Below, piece after piece: positions 60,801-64,000 of a DNA stretch of 64,000 bases. The position numbers and the translations under genes were made by a program. The DNA lies in assembly GCF_006704125.1 (NCBI RefSeq), contig NZ_VIGH01000003.1:1-64000 (forward strand). The letters are read 5' to 3'. The stretch is from Rhodococcus spelaei (GTDB lineage Bacteria; Actinomycetota; Actinomycetes; Mycobacteriales; Mycobacteriaceae). The stretch's first letter is position 1. Each line of letters begins with the position of its first letter. The notes under the pieces were generated by a model. It saw nothing but the letters and a program-made list of their open reading frames with translations. It ran no database searches and was not told where the DNA came from.

Positions 60801-60835
60801 AACCCGCTCTGACAATCCGTCAGAGCGGGTTTTTT
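60801..60835. terminator. Terminator after tRNA-Ala, also facing the TetR gene
   Basis: AACCCGCTCTGAC (60801-60813) and GTCAGAGCGGGTT (60819-60831) form a perfect 13-bp stem with a 5-nt loop followed by TTTT. On the minus strand the A-rich GAAAGAAA complement gives TTTCTTTC, so it can work in both directions. Confidence 0.9.
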
Positions 60836-60845
60836 CTGTGTCGGC

Positions 60846-61493
60846 TCACTCGTCTGCCTGCAACCTCAATCCGGCGAGCAGTAGGTCGAGTCCCGCCCGG
60901 AACTGGTCGCCGTCGTCGTGGCCGTCGAACTCGTCGACGATGTAGTGGATGTACGGGTGTTCGTCGGGGTCGAGCGCCCGCCACTGATTTGCGAATCGAG
61001 TGATGTACTCCGCGCCGGTCACTGTGCCGTCGGCGACCTCGGGCGGGATCTGCTGTCCCAGGTCGGTCGCGGTGCCGATGACGAATCCCAACACTGCGGA
61101 GACGCCGTGGAATGTGTCGCGTGGGCTCAGGCCCAGTCGCATCACCTGTCGTCCGAGGCTCTCGTACAGGTGTAGTCCGTTGGGCTGGACTCCGGTGTCC
61201 CGCATCAGGTAGCCGCCGAGCCAGGGGCGATCGACGACCGCGTCGAACAGGGCGACGGCGATCGCTCGGAGGTCGGCTATCGGGTCGTCGGTGTCGGGGA
61301 ACTGGTCGGTCCGCGCCACGACGTCGCCGAGAACATGGTCGGTGGCGCGGTCGAGCAGTTCGTCCTTGTTGGACACGTACCAGTAGATGCTGGCCACGCC
61401 GCCGCCGAGCCGTGCGGCGAGTGCTCGGAACGTCAGGGCGGATTCGCCTGCCTCGTCGAGCAGGGCGACGGCTTCGCCGATCACGGCTTCCAT
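60846..61493 (-). CDS. TetR-family regulator, short N-terminus
   Basis: The 215-residue protein has the TetR HTH (LTFRALAARLGGGVASIYWYVSNKDELLDRATDHVLG) and a C-terminal TetR_C-like ligand domain (GYLMRDTGVQPNGLHLYESLGRQVM). The ATG at 61493 begins with MEAVIGEAVALLDE, that is directly at helix 1; relatives have 5-15 residues before it, and the start lacks a ribosome site. Upstream the DNA goes at once into a transporter frame on the other strand that lacks its own start, so the N-terminus may have been affected by a deletion. It probably repressed that transporter. Confidence 0.8.
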   Translation of the reverse strand: MEAVIGEAVALLDEAGESALTFRALAARLGGGVASIYWYVSNKDELLDRATDHVLGDVVARTDQFPDTDDPIADLRAIAVALFDAVVDRPWLGGYLMRDTGVQPNGLHLYESLGRQVMRLGLSPRDTFHGVSAVLGFVIGTATDLGQQIPPEVADGTVTGAEYITRFANQWRALDPDEHPYIHYIVDEFDGHDDGDQFRAGLDLLLAGLRLQADE

Positions 61494-61507
61494 CGAATGG
61501 GACGTGC

Positions 61508-62851
61508 GGCGCCGTCCACTGGCTCCTGCCGACCATCGGCCGCGACCTCGGCAGCGGCACCACTGCCCTGCAGTGGGTCACCGGCGCCTACTCGCTGGTG
61601 TTCGGCGGACTGCTGCTGACCGCCGGATCGATGGCCGACCGGCTCGGCCGGCGCCGGGTGCTCCTCGTCGGACTCGCCGCATTCGGCCTGATCAGTCTCG
61701 GTGTCCTCGCCGTCACGTCGACCGGGGAGTTGATCGCGTTGCGTGCCGCGCTCGGGCTCGCCGCCGCAGCGATGGCGCCCATCACCAACTCCCTCGTGTT
61801 CCGGCTTTTCGGCGACGACGCGCTACGGATGCGGGCCATGACGCTGATGATCGTCGTCGGCATGAGCGGCTTCGTTCTCGGCCCTGTGCTCGGAGGCACC
61901 GCATTGGCGCACGTCGGCTGGGAGTGGCTGCTGCTGGTCAACGCCCCGATCGCGCTCGTCGCCTGGATCGGCGTGCGACTCGGCGTCCCCGCCGACGATG
62001 CCGCCGGGCTGACCTCGGATCGGCTCGACCTGCCGGGCGCGGCCCTGAGCATTCTCGCGATCGGCCTCGGCTGCTACACCCTGACCGCCGGCGTCGAGCA
62101 CGGCTGGATGTCCGTGTGGACCTGGGCGTCGGCTCTCGGCGCCCTCGGTGCGCTGGTGGCGTTCGTCTGGCACGAGCGTCGTACGCCCGACCCGATGCTC
62201 GACCTCGGTCTGTTCACCACCGGCACGGTGCGTGGTGCCGCCACCGCGCAGGTCGCTACGTCGATCGCGATGGCGGGCGTGATGTTCGGCCTCATCCTGC
62301 ACTTCCAGTACGCCTACGGCTGGAGTCCGATGCGCGCCGGATTGGCCAACCTGCCGATGATTCTCACGATGATCGTCGCGACACCGTTCTCGGAGTTCCT
62401 GACGAAGCGTTTCGGGCATCGCATCGCGTGCCTGATCGGCGCGGGATTCCTCGCCGCCTCGCTGGCCGGTATGGCCTGGGGTGTGCAGCACGGCTACCTG
62501 GTGATCGCCGTGTGCATGGTGCTGATGACCATCGGCCTGCGGACGGTCATGACGATCTGCGCAGTCGCACTCGTCGATGCGATGCCGGACAATCGCACGT
62601 CGATCGGCGCAGCGCTCAACGACACGGCGCAGGAAGTCGGCACCAGCATCGGTACTGCGGTGATCGGCACCTTCATTGCGGTCCTGGTCACCACCAGCCT
62701 TCCTACCGGGATGTGGAGCAGTGGGCTGGTCGAGTCGTTCTTTCACGGCGAGCGGATCGCCTACGCGGTTCTCGCGGTGGTCGTCGGCGTGATCGCGACC
62801 TGGGGTGCGCTGACACTGACCGACTCGCGATCGACCGATGAGCACGGGTGA
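61508..62851 (+). pseudogene. 5'-truncated DHA2-type MFS drug transporter
   Basis: The frame encodes most of a 14-TM DHA2 transporter: LLPTIGRDLGSGTTALQWVTGAYSLVFGGLLLTAGSMADRLGRRR (motif A), then eleven or more membrane helices, to TLTDSRSTDEHG. Helix 1, which normally reads like D-x-T-(V/I)-V-N-V-A before LPTIGRDL, is missing; the sequence just upstream (GAVHW) does not match, and no ATG/GTG/TTG lies in frame before LPTIG without running through the antisense of the TetR gene. The first usable start inside is GTG near 61597 or ATG 61629, after helix 1 or 2. It is likely inactive or altered. Confidence 0.7.
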
Positions 62852-63009
62852 GGGTGATCTACGCACGACGTGGTGCCGTCGGGAGGTCACAGAACGTCAA
62901 CGGTTCCCTGAGAACTGCCACGAAGCCTGGCCTCGCCCCGCTCGCCTCTGTTTCACTTGGGGCGCTTGTGACCAGTGTGACTCGTGTACAGCGCAGTGAA
63001 AGGAGAGTG

Positions 63010-64000
63010 GTGCAGCGGTCATCCCGCACGCACCCATCCGGGATGAAGAAGACCCTCGTGACCGCCGGCCTCGTCGCCGCCTCACTGACCGCCATGCTGG
63101 TGCCCGGTGTGGCCGCCGCCGACCCCACCACTGCCCCCGCCACCCCGGCCGCCGAAGGCGCCGCCAACCCGACGCCGCTGACCGGCAAGACGGTCTTCCT
63201 CGATCCCGGACATCAGGGCACCAACCACAGCGAGAACTTGTCCAGGCAGGTGGACGACGGTCGCGGCGGCAAGAAGGACTGCCAGACCACCGGAATGACC
63301 AGTCTCGGCGGCGTTCCCGAGCACACGATCAACTGGAACGTCTCGCAACTGGTGAAGACCAGCCTCGAGACCCTCGGCGCCAAGGTCGTGCTCAGCCGCG
63401 CCGACGACTCCGGGTGGGGCGGCTGCGTCGACGAGCGCGCCCAGGCGGCCAACAAGTCGGGCGCGGACCTCGCGATGAGCATCCACGCGGACTCGACCAC
63501 CACGGGTGCGGACGACAAGGACCACGGCTTCCACCTGATCGTGCCGACGCTGCCGGTGCCCGACGCCAAGGTCCAGGCCGTGCAGTCCACCACGGGCCTC
63601 GAGGCGTCGAAGCTGATGCGCGACGCCTACGTCAAGAACGGCTTCACCGCGGCGAACTACGCGGGCGTGGTCGACGGCATCCAGAGCCGCAGCGACATCG
63701 CCGGTCCCGCGCTCACCACCGTGCCGCTGGTGTTCGTGGAGATGGGCAACGGATCCAACCCGGACGACGCCGCGGTGCTCGACAGCCAGCAGGGTCAGCT
63801 CAAGCACGCGATCGCGATCGTCACCGGCGCCGTGAACTACCTGATGGGCGTCACCAGCAACACCGCCACCACCCCGGCCGCGACGACGACTCCGGCCACG
63901 GCCGCCCCGAGTACCACGGCACCGGCCGCGGCCACCGAGACCACGACCACGACCACGACGCCGGCGCCGGCGACCACGACCACGACCGCCACGCCGGAGG
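63010..64000 (+). CDS. Secreted N-acetylmuramoyl-L-alanine amidase (Amidase_3), cut by window edge
   Basis: The visible 330 residues begin with a signal peptide (MKKTLVTAGLVAASLTAM, cleavage after VAAA), preceded by 11 basic residues if the GTG 63010 behind AAAGGAG is used; ATG 63043 is the alternative. The Amidase_3 zinc site is present: DPGHQG, Glu in GVPEHTINW, SIHAD, and the catalytic Glu in FVEMGNGSN, as in mycobacterial Rv3717. It cleaves the amide between MurNAc and L-Ala. After the domain there is a low-complexity Thr/Pro/Ala tail (from residue 285) that runs off the window, encoded by ACC/ACG-rich repeats near the end. Confidence 0.9.
   Translation, partial: MQRSSRTHPSGMKKTLVTAGLVAASLTAMLVPGVAAADPTTAPATPAAEGAANPTPLTGKTVFLDPGHQGTNHSENLSRQVDDGRGGKKDCQTTGMTSLGGVPEHTINWNVSQLVKTSLETLGAKVVLSRADDSGWGGCVDERAQAANKSGADLAMSIHADSTTTGADDKDHGFHLIVPTLPVPDAKVQAVQSTTGLEASKLMRDAYVKNGFTAANYAGVVDGIQSRSDIAGPALTTVPLVFVEMGNGSNPDDAAVLDSQQGQLKHAIAIVTGAVNYLMGVTSNTATTPAATTTPATAAPSTTAPAAATETTTTTTTPAPATTTTTATPE

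Overview
The window is a high-GC actinobacterial chromosome segment, most likely from the Nocardiaceae or another Mycobacteriales genus (Rhodococcus-like). The evidence is the content and order of genes: adnA-adnB, a two-TM potassium channel, nudC, a mycoredoxin, uvrD2, whiB7, an AarF-like kinase, a DUF2342 protein, a PDZ-Lon protease and a UPF0182 protein follow the Mycobacterium tuberculosis Rv3193-Rv3202 order, and prfB, mscS, a proline-rich membrane protein, ftsE, ftsX and smpB follow Rv3100-Rv3105. A fadE24-fadE23 pair, an Rpf and an initiator tRNA with a C1xU72 mismatch fit the same group. No phage, insertion sequence or CRISPR array was seen.

Layout. 1-9.8 kb: the end of a DUF222/HNH-type gene, small enzymes on the minus strand, then the AdnAB double-strand-break resection motor-nuclease. 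9.8-24.5 kb: channel, NADH pyrophosphatase, mycoredoxin, UvrD2 helicase, WhiB7 with a long regulatory leader, exonuclease III, AarF kinase, an orphan cyclodehydratase-like protein, proteases and the UPF0182 membrane protein. 24.5-27 kb: an Rpf behind a structured leader (candidate c-di-AMP riboswitch), and two identical tRNA-fMet-terminator modules that flank a small secreted tyrosine-rich repeat protein. 27-33.3 kb: redox and fatty-acid genes (oxidoreductase, acyl-CoA ligase, FadE23/24) and a repeat-containing lipoprotein. 33.7-39.5 kb: a NarL-type two-component system, a Tat-exported multicopper oxidase, a MerR regulator with a textbook 19-bp-spacer promoter, HisN and a beta-carbonic anhydrase. 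39.6-45.2 kb: translation termination, cell division and trans-translation genes. 45.2-54 kb: EF-G2, a secreted M19-like hydrolase, tmRNA (so both partners of trans-translation, SmpB and ssrA, lie within 6 kb), LtrA, hydrolases and a secretory lipase. 54-60.8 kb: a Lon-N protein, a crcB-DUF190-crcB fluoride exporter set, phosphoglucomutase, MFS, VIT/CCC1, a MauE-DsbA thiol redox pair and tRNA-Ala. 60.8-64 kb: a TetR gene abutting a 5'-truncated DHA2 transporter, and a secreted N-acetylmuramoyl-L-alanine amidase that runs off the window.

Shared themes. DNA repair and redox/antibiotic stress (AdnAB, UvrD2, Xth, WhiB7, mycoredoxin, NudC), cell-wall remodelling (Rpf, FtsEX, amidase) and lipid catabolism dominate. 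An unusually visible feature is the number of genes whose start codon lies 6-9 nt after a TANNNT -10 hexamer with no Shine-Dalgarno sequence, which predicts many leaderless mRNAs. All function calls rest on reading motifs in the sequence and on remembered family features; no database search was run.
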